64,000 bases of DNA from Rhizobium herbae (GTDB lineage: Bacteria > Pseudomonadota > Alphaproteobacteria > Rhizobiales > Rhizobiaceae): positions 248,001-312,000 of the forward strand of contig NZ_JAGGJV010000005.1 of assembly GCF_017873135.1 (NCBI RefSeq). Reading direction: 5' to 3'. The number at the start of each line of letters is the position of its first letter. Within the stretch, counting starts at the first letter, position 1. Shown here piece by piece: positions 17,318 through 25,623 of the stretch. Under the pieces are notes generated by a model, which had not been told where the DNA came from, searched no databases, and saw only the letters and a program-made list of their open reading frames with translations. A program made the position numbers and the translations under genes.

Positions 17318-17928
17318 ACCGCCAGCCCGTAGGACAGAAGATCGGCCTGGAGCGTCTGCGGATCGGTGAAATGCACGGCATGCCAGCCGGCGGCCCGCGC
17401 GCCCTCGACATTGACCATGCTGTCGTCGATGAACAGCGTTGCCGCCGGATCGAGGTCGAAGGATTTTGCGTGGGTCTGGTAGATCGCCACGTCCGGCTTG
17501 ATCAGCCGGGTATCGCCGGAGACCGTGACGCCGCGCGGAAGAGTGAGAAACGGAAACAGCTTCTGCGCTTCCTTGTAGGTGTCGGAGGCGAAATTGGTCA
17601 GCATGGTCACGTCGTAGCCCTTGGCGATCAGGCTTTCCATGATCGAGACGCATTCGACATAGGCATGCGGCACCATCTCGTGCCAGTATTTGCGGAAGGC
17701 GCGGATGCTCTCCGCATGCGTTGGGTGTTCCGCGATCAAAAGGTCTTCCGCCTCCCGCCAGCTGCGGCCGCGGTCCTGCTCGATGTTCCAGTCATGTGTG
17801 CAGACATTGGCGAAGAACCACTTGCGCTCCGCGTCGTCGGGAATGATCCGGGAGAAGGGGATATGCGGATCGTAATGGATCAGCACCCTGCCGATGTCGA
17901 AGACGATGTGGCGGATCTCGATGCTCAT
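17314..17928 (-). CDS. HAD-IA family hydrolase
   Basis: A 204-residue haloacid dehalogenase superfamily protein like YihX and the phosphatase lobe of epoxide hydrolases. Motif I is FDIGRVLIHYDP with the nucleophilic aspartate at residue 11; the second aspartate of DxD is replaced by glycine, as is common in this branch. Motif II is LTNFAS, motif III the lysine of RLIKPDV and motif IV FIDDSMVN. It begins directly after the mutY stop (TGAATG), and ends by overlapping the NTF2-like gene, giving a tightly packed three-gene operon. Confidence 0.87.
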   Translation of the reverse strand: MSIEIRHIVFDIGRVLIHYDPHIPFSRIIPDDAERKWFFANVCTHDWNIEQDRGRSWREAEDLLIAEHPTHAESIRAFRKYWHEMVPHAYVECVSIMESLIAKGYDVTMLTNFASDTYKEAQKLFPFLTLPRGVTVSGDTRLIKPDVAIYQTHAKSFDLDPAATLFIDDSMVNVEGARAAGWHAVHFTDPQTLQADLLSYGLAV

Positions 17929-19047
17929 TCAGGTGTTCCTCAGTTCGTCCAGTGGTCCGCGCCGGCTTTTGAAGGCATGCGGTATAGCCTGGGCGATTGC
18001 TTTTTTCATGACGGTCGGCAACGCCTGAGCCTCGAGCGAGGCGAGCGGCTCCCACCAGCCGTTTCCTGTTTTGTTCTGGGTGGCGACATTGGCCCGATAG
18101 ATCGACAAGCGCAATTCAAAATGCGTGAAAATATGCGTGATTGTTCCGCAGGGTTCCCACGGTGCGGCAAAAGGCTGCGCCGCGATCGTGTTGTCGCCGT
18201 CGATGCGCGACGTCCATGGCGTGCCCGGTACCTCCGTCATGCCGCCGAGCAGGCCGGTCTCGCCACGTTTCTGCAGATAGACCGCGCCGTCGGCGCCGCT
18301 GGCCACGAAGGCGGCCCCGACCCGCAGCGGCTTTTCCTTTTTGGCTGCCTTGCGCGGAAAGGTTTCCGGATCCGCCGTCTTCAGCGCCAGACAGTCGTCG
18401 TTCAGGGGACAGAGTGCGCAGGCCGGCCGCTTCGGCGTGCAGATCGTCGCGCCGAGATCCATCATCCCTTGCGCAAAATCGCCCGGCCGGCCGGTCGGCG
18501 TCATTTCCGCGACGAGGGCTCGCATCTGTAGTTTTGCCGCAGGCAGCGGCGTTTCGATCGCGTGCAGCCGTGAGATCACCCGCTCGACATTGCCGTCGAG
18601 CACCGCACTCTGCCGGTTGAACGCGATGGCGGACACGGCTGCTGCAGTGTAGTCGCCGATGCCCGGCAGCGCCTTCAACCCTTCCTCCGTATCCGGAAAC
18701 ACACCGCCATGATCACGGGCGACGGCCTCGGCGCATTTCTTCAGGTTGCGCGCCCGGGCGTAGTAGCCGAGCCCCGCCCAGGCCTTCATCACCTCTTCGG
18801 TGTCGGCCGCAGCCAGGTCCATGACCCTTGGCCAGAGCTGGAGGAATTTTTGGAAATAGGGCTTCACCGCCTGCACGGTGGTCTGTTGAAGCATCACTTC
18901 CGAAAGCCATATGTGATAGGGGTCGGCGACCACGCCATCCCGCGCCATCGGCGGCGAGACGCGCCAGGGCAGATCGCGATGATGCCGGTCGTACCAGGAA
19001 AGAAGGCGTATGGCCGCATCGGCCGATTTCATTGTCTGCTGCATCAT
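17929..19047 (-). CDS. mutY: A/G-specific adenine glycosylase
   Basis: A 372-residue base-excision repair enzyme that removes adenine opposite 8-oxoguanine. The catalytic glutamate is E50 in WLSEVMLQQT, the helix-hairpin-helix is LPGIGDYTAAAV, and the second catalytic residue is D151 in LDGNVERV. The iron-sulfur cluster ligands C203, C210, C213 and C219 have the standard C-x6-C-x2-C-x5-C spacing. The C-terminal Nudix-like domain (from about 240) reads 8-oxoguanine. The frame extends to 19101; the ATG at 19047 leaves a short divergent promoter region shared with the DciA-like gene. Confidence 0.94.
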   Translation of the reverse strand: MMQQTMKSADAAIRLLSWYDRHHRDLPWRVSPPMARDGVVADPYHIWLSEVMLQQTTVQAVKPYFQKFLQLWPRVMDLAAADTEEVMKAWAGLGYYARARNLKKCAEAVARDHGGVFPDTEEGLKALPGIGDYTAAAVSAIAFNRQSAVLDGNVERVISRLHAIETPLPAAKLQMRALVAEMTPTGRPGDFAQGMMDLGATICTPKRPACALCPLNDDCLALKTADPETFPRKAAKKEKPLRVGAAFVASGADGAVYLQKRGETGLLGGMTEVPGTPWTSRIDGDNTIAAQPFAAPWEPCGTITHIFTHFELRLSIYRANVATQNKTGNGWWEPLASLEAQALPTVMKKAIAQAIPHAFKSRRGPLDELRNT

Positions 19048-19126
19048 TTGCCGGACGGTTGATTGGACCCTATACTTGGACAAGTGTTCGCCATCCTTCA
19101 AGGCGAAATCGGAAACCGGAAGCCTT

Positions 19127-19636
19127 GTGTTGAAACAACCTTATACCCGCAAGGGCGGCCTGCAGATCAGCGAGATCGCCAACGGCCTGATCGATCCGGT
19201 GCTGGCCAAGCGCGCCGGTATCAACACGTTGCTGCTCGGCTCCTGGGACGAGATCGCCGGCGAGGATTTCGCCGATTGCACCCGGCCGGAAAAGATCGCC
19301 TGGCCGCGCCGCGCCTCGGAAATGGCGGGCGAGGGCGGCTACCAGCCCGGGGTGCTGACAATTGCCTGCGAAGGCGCGCGCGCCCTGTTCCTCACCCATG
19401 CGCAGGGCGAACTGATCCAGCGGATCAACGGCTTCTTCGGTTTTCCGGCGATCAACCAGATGCGCATCGTCCAGAAGCCGGTCTCGCCGCCGCCCAAGCC
19501 CTACCGCAAGCCCAAGCCCTTGACCGGCGAACGGGCGCGGCATCTGGAGACGATGGTCGATGGCATCGAGAGCGATGCGCTGAAGGCGGCGCTGACGCGG
19601 CTTGGCACGGCCGTGCTGTCGGCTCGTAAAAAGTGA
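19127..19636 (+). CDS. DUF721/DciA-like protein
   Basis: A 169-residue basic protein of the DUF721 family; the N-terminal domain (about 15-105, with LLLGSWDEIAGEDFADCTRP and ALFLTHAQGELIQRINGFFG) is the DciA domain, known to load the DnaB helicase in bacteria lacking DnaC. The C-terminal part is a proline- and lysine-rich extension. GTG at 19127 is chosen because GGAAG precedes it by a short spacer; the open frame upstream overlaps the mutY start antisense. It is divergent from mutY. The helicase-loading role is inferred from the family. Confidence 0.82.
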   Translation: MLKQPYTRKGGLQISEIANGLIDPVLAKRAGINTLLLGSWDEIAGEDFADCTRPEKIAWPRRASEMAGEGGYQPGVLTIACEGARALFLTHAQGELIQRINGFFGFPAINQMRIVQKPVSPPPKPYRKPKPLTGERARHLETMVDGIESDALKAALTRLGTAVLSARKK

Positions 19637-19759
19637 GCGGGAACATCAGCCGGTCACAATTGTTTGAACTTTGGTGAGCGACAGCCCCTTGTGGCCCCGG
19701 ACAAGGCAAGTTATCGAATTTTCGACCGTTTTCGTTCATCCCCTTACACAGGTGAAACC

Positions 19760-20689
19760 ATGTCCCTTTCTGAAATGAGCCCCTTCAAGCGTCTGTTGAG
19801 CGGCGTGGCCGTGGCTGCCATCGCCGTCACGCTTGCCGCCTGCAGCGACGAGAAGAAGGATGCGGCCGCAACGGCTCCTGCGACGGAAACCACCGACACG
19901 GCCACCAAGACCGAGATCAAGCCTGCGGACGGCGGCTCGATGATGTCATCCGCCACGGCAATGAAGCCGGCCGACAATTCGATGATGGCTGCCACGAAGA
20001 CCGAGGTAAAGCCGGTTGACGGTACGATGACCTCCTCGACCATGTCGTCCACTGCCACGCCGGCAACTGCCGAGGCCAACCAGACGCAGATGGCGCAGGC
20101 AGCCGCGCCCGCAACCAAGATTGAAATTCCGCAGTCGGAAGGCGAAGTGGATGTCGCCAAGTTGATGGAGCCGGGTCCGCTGCCGGAAATGGCGCTCGGC
20201 AAGGCCGATGCCAAGGTGACGATCGTCGAATACATGTCGATGACCTGCCCGCATTGCGCCCGCTTCCACAACCAGACCTTCGATGCGATCAAGACGAAAT
20301 ATGTCGATAGCGGCCAGGTTCGTTTCGTCGTGCGCGAATTCCCGTTCGATCCGCGCGCGGCTGCTGCCTTCATGCTGGCGCGCTGCGCCCCGGAAGGCCA
20401 GTATTTCCCGATGGTGTCCATGCTGTTCAAGCAGCAGGAAACCTGGGCTGCCGCGCCGAACGGCCGCGATGCGCTGCTGCAGATGTCGAAACTCGCCGGT
20501 TTTACACAGGAGAGCTTCGAGGCCTGCTTGACGAACCAGAAACTTCTGGATGATGTGCAGGCAACGATGCAGAAGGGCGAGAAGGATTTCGGCGTCAAGG
20601 CCACCCCGACCTTCTTCATCAATGGCAAGCAGTATTCCGGAGAAATGTCGGTTGACACCATGTCGGCCCTTATCGACACGATGCTCTGA
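19760..20689 (+). CDS. DsbA-type thiol:disulfide oxidoreductase, lipoprotein
   Basis: A 309-residue periplasmic thioredoxin-fold protein. The signal peptide ends in the lipobox LAAC with the lipidated cysteine at residue 28. Residues 30-130 are a low-complexity linker rich in Ala, Thr, Lys and Met with two copies of KTEIKP/KTEVKP. The thioredoxin_4 domain follows, with the active site CPHC at 163-166 and the cis-proline in KATPTFFING. It likely oxidises periplasmic cysteines or supports cytochrome assembly. ATG at 19760 has AGGTGAAACC before it. A strong terminator follows, so it is separate from smc. Confidence 0.88.
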   Translation: MSLSEMSPFKRLLSGVAVAAIAVTLAACSDEKKDAAATAPATETTDTATKTEIKPADGGSMMSSATAMKPADNSMMAATKTEVKPVDGTMTSSTMSSTATPATAEANQTQMAQAAAPATKIEIPQSEGEVDVAKLMEPGPLPEMALGKADAKVTIVEYMSMTCPHCARFHNQTFDAIKTKYVDSGQVRFVVREFPFDPRAAAAFMLARCAPEGQYFPMVSMLFKQQETWAAAPNGRDALLQMSKLAGFTQESFEACLTNQKLLDDVQATMQKGEKDFGVKATPTFFINGKQYSGEMSVDTMSALIDTML

Positions 20690-20715
20690 TCCCTCGCGTT
20701 TCCAGCAAACGATCG

Positions 20716-20743
20716 ACGGGCGCCTTTGTGCGCCCGTTTTTTT
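20716..20743 (+). terminator. Terminator after DsbA-type gene
   Basis: ACGGGCGC, loop CTTTGT, GCGCCCGT and seven T; 27 bases after the stop. Confidence 0.92.
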
Positions 20744-20749
20744 GTCTTT

Positions 20750-20872
20750 CTTCTCCCCGGCGGGGAGAAGTGCCGAGCATCGCGAGGCGATGAGGGGGAA
20801 CCCCGGGCGTGGAACCACCCCCTCATCCGGCCCTTCGGGCCACCTTCTCCCCGTTGGGGAGAAGAGGGGGCA
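20750..20872. repeat. RIME-like palindromic mosaic, type B
   Basis: Contains CTTCTCCCCGGCGGGGAGAAG, GCGAGGCGATGAGGGGG, CCCCCTCATCCGGCCC and a closing CTTCTCCCCGTTGGGGAGAAG-like palindrome. The closing arm ends six bases before the smc start codon region, so it provides the leader of smc. A second copy is at 50876-51010. Confidence 0.75.
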
Positions 20873-20878
20873 TGCCGC

Positions 20879-23800
20879 ATGAAATTCACCAAACTCCGCC
20901 TTCTCGGCTTCAAGTCCTTCGTCGAGCCCTCCGAATTCGTCATCGAGCGCGGGCTGACCGGCGTCGTCGGGCCGAACGGCTGCGGCAAGTCCAATCTGGT
21001 CGAAGCGCTGCGCTGGGTGATGGGGGAGAATTCCTACAAGAACATGCGCGCGTCCGGCATGGACGACGTGATCTTTTCCGGTTCCGGCAATCGCCCGGCC
21101 CGTAACACGGCCGAAGTCGGGCTCTATCTCGACAATTCCGACCGCACGGCTCCCGCGGCTTTCAACGACAGCGATGAAATCCAGGTGACGCGGCGGATCG
21201 AGCGGGAGAACGGCTCGGTCTACCGCATCAACGGCAAGGAAGCCCGCGCCAAGGATGTGCAGCTGCTGTTTGCCGATGCCTCGACCGGCGCGCGGTCGCC
21301 GTCGATGGTCGGCCAGGGGCGGATCGGCGAACTGATCGCGGCCAAGCCGCAGGCCCGGCGTCAGCTGCTCGAAGAGGCCGCCGGCATTTCCGGGCTGCAT
21401 TCGCGCCGTCACGAGGCAGAGCTGCGGCTGAAGGGGGCCGAGACCAATCTCGAGCGGCTGGAGGACGTTACCTCCCAGCTCGAAAGCCAGATCGAAAGCC
21501 TGAAGCGCCAGTCGCGCCAGGCCAACCGCTTCAAGATGCTGTCGGCCGATATCCGTCGCCATGAGGCGATGCTTCTGCATATCCGCTGGGTGCAGGCCAA
21601 GGAGGCCGAGGGCGAAGCAGACAGCCAGTTGAACCAGGCAACGTCCCTGGTGGCCGAAAAGGCCCAGGCACAGATGGAAGCGGCGAAGGCACAGGGCATT
21701 GCCAGCCTGAAACTGCCGGAACTGCGCGAAGGCGAGGCCCGCGCGGCGGCGGCATTGCAGCGGTTGCAGATCGCCAAGTCGCAGCTGGAAGAAGACGCCG
21801 GCCGTATCCTGCGCCGCCGTGACGAATTGCAGCGCCGCCTGTCGCAGCTGGCCGAGGACATCGTTCGCGAAGAGCGTCTGGTCGCCGACAATGCCGGTAT
21901 TCTGGCCCGTCTGGATGAGGAGGAAAGCGAGCTTGCCGAGCTGCTGGCTGAAGCGGGTGACCGGGCTGAAGAAGCGCGTGAAAAGCTTGCCGATGTCAGC
22001 GACAGGTTGGCTGCGAGCGAGCGCCAGCTCGGGCTGTTGACGGCCGAACGCGCCGAGGCGCAGGCATCGCGCAACCAGCTCGAAAAGACCATCCGCGATC
22101 TTACCGAGCGGCAGGCACGGCTTGCCCGGCAATTATCCGACCAGAACCGCGACCTCGACGAACTCGACCGGCAGATTGCAACGCTGCCCGATCCGCAGGA
22201 AAAGCGCGAGGAAGTCGAGGCGGTCGAGGTTGCGCTCGAAAATGCGGAAAACGCCGTCGCCGATATCGAGGAGGCGCTGAACGCGGCTCGCCTCGCCGAA
22301 GTCGCGGCGCGTCCGTCGGTCGAGGCGGCCCGCGCCCGGCTGAACGGCATAGAGACAGAAGCCCGCACGATCCGGCGTATGCTGGATGCGTCGGCGGTGC
22401 AGGGGGCTGCCCCGCCGGTGGTCGACGACATGAAGGTCGATCGCGGTTTCGAGACGGCGCTAGGTGCAGCACTCGGCGAAGATCTGGAATCACCGCTCGA
22501 TCCGGGTGCGCCCGCCCATTGGCGTGCGCCCGGCGATGCCTCCGGTGATCCGCAGCTACCCGATGGCGCGGTGCCGCTGACGAAACATGTGCGTGCGCCC
22601 AAAGCGCTCGATCGCGGCCTTTTGCAGATCGGCATTGTCGAGAATGACGCCACGGCGGAACGGTTGTTGCCGCTGTTGAAAACCGGCCAGCGGCTGGTGA
22701 CGCGCGAGGGTGCGGTCTGGCGCTGGGATGGCCATGTCACGGGCGCCGATGCGCCGAGTGCGGCTGCGCTGCGACTTGAACAGAAGAACCGTCTTGCCGA
22801 ACTCGAAGGCGAACTCACTGAGGCGCGTGATGAGCTGACCGCGCGCGAAGCCGAGCTTGCCACTGCGGCCGCGCGCATCCGCGCCGAGGACGAGCGCCTG
22901 CGCCTGTCGCGCGAATCCCAGCGCATGGTCGTGCGCAAGCTGGCCGAGGCCCGCGATGCTCTGGCCGCTGCCGAGCGCGCCTCCGGCGATCTCGTCCGCC
23001 GCCGCGCCGTGCTGGCCGAAACCAGCAGCCAGCTTTCTTTGCAGGTCGAGGAGATCGGCGAGCAGATGGAAGGCGCCCGCGAGGCGCTGGAGGATGCACC
23101 GGACCTTGGCCAGCTGGAGCAGAAGCTGAACAGCCAAATGACCGCCGTTGCCACGGACCGGGCGCTGGTGGCCGAAGCCCGCGCCATCAACGATGGTCTC
23201 GCCCGCGAAAACGAAGCCCGCGAGCGTCGTATCCGCTCGATCGCTGCCGAGCGTCAGACCTGGAACGCGCGGGCAGCGAGTGCCCAGGAGCATATCGAAA
23301 CCCTGCGCGAGCGCGAAAGCGAAGCGCGCGAGGAAGCCGAGGAACTGCTCGAAGCGCCCGACGAATTCGACGAGAAGCGCCGGGCACTCATGAGCGAGCT
23401 GTCGAAGGCTGAAGAGGCGAGGCGGCAGGCGGCGGATATTCTGGCTGTAGCCGAAACGCGACAGCGCGATGCCGACCGCATCGCCGTCACGGCGCTGTCG
23501 GAACTGGCCGAGACGCGCGAAAAACGCGGCCGCGCCGAGGAGCGGCTTGTCTCCGCCCGGGAAAAGCGGGTCGAGGTCGAAGCCCGCATCCGCGAAGCGC
23601 TGAACTGCGCCCCGCATGAGGTGATGCGGCTCACCGATCTCGCCGTCGATGGCGATCTGCCCGACATCCGCCAGATCGAACGGGAACTGGAGCGTCTGAA
23701 GATCGAGCGCGAACGGCTGGGTGCGGTCAACCTGCGGGCTGAGGAAGAGCAGAAGGAACTGTCCGACAAGCTCGATGCCATGCTCAAGGAGCGCGAGGAC

Positions 23801-24343
23801 GTCATCGACGCGATCCGCAAGCTGCGGACTGCGATCCAGAGCCTCAATCGCGAAGGCCGCGAGCGGCTGCTGGCGGCCTTCGATGTGGTCAACGCGCAGT
23901 TCCAGCGGCTCTTCACCCATCTGTTCGGCGGTGGCACGGCGGAGTTGCAGCTTATCGAGAGCGAGGATCCGCTCGACGCCGGCCTCGAAATCCTCGCCCG
24001 TCCGCCCGGCAAGAAGCCGCAGACGATGACGCTCTTGTCAGGCGGCGAGCAGGCGCTGACGGCGATGGCGCTGATCTTCGCCGTCTTCCTCACCAATCCG
24101 GCGCCGATCTGCGTTCTCGACGAAGTCGATGCGCCGCTCGACGACCACAATGTCGAGCGCTACTGCAACCTGATGGATGAGATGGCCGCCTCCACCGAGA
24201 CCCGCTTCGTCATCATCACCCACAATCCGATCACCATGGCCCGCATGAACCGCCTGTTCGGCGTCACGATGGCGGAGCAAGGGGTCAGCCAGCTGGTTTC
24301 GGTAGACCTGCAGACGGCGGAGCAGCTGCGCGAAGCGGTCTGA
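20879..24343 (+). CDS. smc: Chromosome segregation ATPase SMC
   Basis: A 1154-residue condensin subunit that organises and segregates the chromosome as a V-shaped dimer. The Walker A motif GPNGCGKSN is near residue 32. Long coiled coils at about 170-500 and 650-1000 flank a hinge (about 510-640, GFETALGAALGEDLES and following). The C-terminal head has the ABC signature LLSGGEQALTAMAL and Walker B CVLDEVDAPLDD. Start ATG at 20879, with the purine-rich end of a mosaic repeat serving as ribosome site. Partners ScpA and ScpB are not encoded here. Confidence 0.96.
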   Translation: MKFTKLRLLGFKSFVEPSEFVIERGLTGVVGPNGCGKSNLVEALRWVMGENSYKNMRASGMDDVIFSGSGNRPARNTAEVGLYLDNSDRTAPAAFNDSDEIQVTRRIERENGSVYRINGKEARAKDVQLLFADASTGARSPSMVGQGRIGELIAAKPQARRQLLEEAAGISGLHSRRHEAELRLKGAETNLERLEDVTSQLESQIESLKRQSRQANRFKMLSADIRRHEAMLLHIRWVQAKEAEGEADSQLNQATSLVAEKAQAQMEAAKAQGIASLKLPELREGEARAAAALQRLQIAKSQLEEDAGRILRRRDELQRRLSQLAEDIVREERLVADNAGILARLDEEESELAELLAEAGDRAEEAREKLADVSDRLAASERQLGLLTAERAEAQASRNQLEKTIRDLTERQARLARQLSDQNRDLDELDRQIATLPDPQEKREEVEAVEVALENAENAVADIEEALNAARLAEVAARPSVEAARARLNGIETEARTIRRMLDASAVQGAAPPVVDDMKVDRGFETALGAALGEDLESPLDPGAPAHWRAPGDASGDPQLPDGAVPLTKHVRAPKALDRGLLQIGIVENDATAERLLPLLKTGQRLVTREGAVWRWDGHVTGADAPSAAALRLEQKNRLAELEGELTEARDELTAREAELATAAARIRAEDERLRLSRESQRMVVRKLAEARDALAAAERASGDLVRRRAVLAETSSQLSLQVEEIGEQMEGAREALEDAPDLGQLEQKLNSQMTAVATDRALVAEARAINDGLARENEARERRIRSIAAERQTWNARAASAQEHIETLRERESEAREEAEELLEAPDEFDEKRRALMSELSKAEEARRQAADILAVAETRQRDADRIAVTALSELAETREKRGRAEERLVSAREKRVEVEARIREALNCAPHEVMRLTDLAVDGDLPDIRQIERELERLKIERERLGAVNLRAEEEQKELSDKLDAMLKEREDVIDAIRKLRTAIQSLNREGRERLLAAFDVVNAQFQRLFTHLFGGGTAELQLIESEDPLDAGLEILARPPGKKPQTMTLLSGGEQALTAMALIFAVFLTNPAPICVLDEVDAPLDDHNVERYCNLMDEMAASTETRFVIITHNPITMARMNRLFGVTMAEQGVSQLVSVDLQTAEQLREAV

Positions 24344-24369
24344 GAATCGATTGTCGCAAACCAGTGCTT

Positions 24370-24398
24370 ATGATATACTTTTTTCAAACGTATATCAT
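24370..24398. promoter_or_regulatory. Operator of AbrB/PIN toxin-antitoxin operon
   Basis: Perfect nine-base inverted repeat ATGATATAC / GTATATCAT with an eleven-base spacer, ending ten bases before the antitoxin start. TATACT inside the left arm could be the -10 box. This layout fits autorepression by the dimeric antitoxin. Confidence 0.65.
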
Positions 24399-24408
24399 GG
24401 AGGTTTGC

Positions 24409-24639
24409 ATGCAGGTTTCCAAATGGGGCAACAGCCTGGCCGTCCGGCTACCGAAAAAGCTGGTCGAGGAGATGGGCTTGGTCGAGGGCGACGAGATCAA
24501 GGTGGTCGATGTCGTGGAAAATACGCTGCTTGTTGAGAAGGATGATCGTCGCAAGGCAGCGCTGGCCGCTCTTGCGTCCTTTAATTTGCCGCTTCCTCCC
24601 GACTATAAATTCGACAGGGAAGAGGCAAATGAGCGGTGA
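24409..24639 (+). CDS. AbrB/MazE-type antitoxin
   Basis: A 76-residue antitoxin with an N-terminal swapped-hairpin DNA-binding domain: MQVSKWGNSLAVRLPKKLVE, then GLVEGDEIKVV. The C-terminal tail (about 50-76, FNLPLPPDYKFDREEANER) would wrap the toxin. GGAGG precedes the ATG at 24409. It overlaps the PIN toxin gene by four bases (GTGA). Both genes are intact, and the operator in front suggests autoregulation. Confidence 0.9.
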   Translation: MQVSKWGNSLAVRLPKKLVEEMGLVEGDEIKVVDVVENTLLVEKDDRRKAALAALASFNLPLPPDYKFDREEANER

Positions 24640-25037
24640 AGGCTTTCTTTGATACGAATATTCTCGTCTACATCGTGTCGGATGACCCGAGAAAAGTCCC
24701 CGCCGCCGCCTGTCTGCGGCACGGTGGGGTTATCAGTGTGCAGGTTTTAAACGAGTTCGTGCATGTTGTACGCAGAAAGATGCGGCACGATTGGAACACG
24801 ATCGAGCTGGCGCTGAAACAATTCCAAATTGCGCTCGACGAAGTGGTGCCGCTCACCGCCCGACTTCACGAAGCTGCCCTTTCGCTGGCCCGCGATCACG
24901 GCCTCACGATCTCCGACGCCCTCATCGTCGCAGCCGCCATGGAAGCCGGCTGCGAAACGCTGTTCAGCGAGGACCTCCAGCATGGTCGTGTCTTCGGTCG
25001 CGTGACCATCAAAAACCCGTTTCTAGGCGCCGTGTAG
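24636..25037 (+). CDS. PIN-domain ribonuclease toxin (VapC-like)
   Basis: A 133-residue PIN nuclease. The acidic metal ligands are D6 in FFDTNILVY, the glutamate in VLNEFVHV, the aspartate of TISDALIVAAA and the aspartate of FSEDLQHG, so the active site is complete. VapC toxins cut tRNA or rRNA; the target here is unknown. The GTG start overlaps the antitoxin stop. It converges with the MarR gene 38 bases further on. Confidence 0.9.
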   Translation: MKAFFDTNILVYIVSDDPRKVPAAACLRHGGVISVQVLNEFVHVVRRKMRHDWNTIELALKQFQIALDEVVPLTARLHEAALSLARDHGLTISDALIVAAAMEAGCETLFSEDLQHGRVFGRVTIKNPFLGAV

Positions 25038-25075
25038 GTGCAAGGCGAAGCGGTTCAGGCTCCGGGCCTATCGCT

Positions 25076-25573
25076 TCATGACTCCGCCGGATCGGCGGTA
25101 ACATCCCGATCGATATCGTCGGCAAATTTGCGCATCAGCCGCACCAGTTCGTCGATGTCGCGGGCATCCCAGCTTTTGAAAATGGCCTGGCCGATCCTTT
25201 CGCGGGCGGTGTCGACGAGATCGGTCATTGCCTTGCCTTTCGGGCTGATGACCGCCTCGCGCACGCGACGGTCGGCGGCACTTCCGCGGCGTTCCACCAG
25301 ATCGAGGCTTTCGAGTTTGGCGACCTGGCGGCTAACGGTGGTGTAATCGCGCCCCACACGGTCGGCCAGCTCCACAACGCCGATCGGCCCGAGCCGTTCT
25401 ATGCCGACAAGCAGCGGAAACAGGGCACGATCAAGCGATATGCCGGCTTCTCGCACCATCTGTTCGTCGCGCTGGGGGCGGTTCATGACACTGACGACAT
25501 CGAGAAGCGCGCCATGAAGCCGGCGAATCTGATCGTTAATATGTGTATTTTGCACACTATTTATTGACGGCAT
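25076..25573 (-). CDS. MarR-family transcriptional regulator
   Basis: A 165-residue winged-helix repressor. The recognition region is GVVELADRVGRDYTTVSRQVAKLESLDLVER and the wing carries the usual D-R pair in AADRRVREA VISPKG. Such proteins sense phenolics or oxidants and release DNA. The frame is open to 25642, but the ATG at 25573 is set by GGAGG six bases upstream; the ATG at 25579 abuts that site. It is divergent from a flavin monooxygenase gene, its probable target, and two similar palindromes lie at its 5' end. Confidence 0.88.
   Translation of the reverse strand: MPSINSVQNTHINDQIRRLHGALLDVVSVMNRPQRDEQMVREAGISLDRALFPLLVGIERLGPIGVVELADRVGRDYTTVSRQVAKLESLDLVERRGSAADRRVREAVISPKGKAMTDLVDTARERIGQAIFKSWDARDIDELVRLMRKFADDIDRDVTADPAES
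25540..25560. promoter_or_regulatory. MarR operator box 1
   Basis: TATGTGTATTTTGCACACTAT, a near palindrome, lies inside the first codons of the marR-type gene. It matches box 2, 48 bases away, at about 17 of 20 positions. Confidence 0.5.
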
Positions 25574-25587
25574 ATCCATCCTCCTGT

Positions 25588-25607
25588 TATGTGCATTATA
25601 CACGCAT
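25588..25607. promoter_or_regulatory. MarR operator box 2
   Basis: TATGTGCATTATACACGCAT sits between the divergent marR-type and monooxygenase starts (25573 and 25624), where bound repressor would block both promoters. Confidence 0.55.
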
Positions 25608-25623
25608 TTAGATGGAGATGGCA

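Noticed and set aside
19946..22132. 728-codon open frame on the minus strand
   Set aside because: Antisense to the DsbA-type gene and smc; low-complexity composition, no motif, and the plus-strand proteins are certain.
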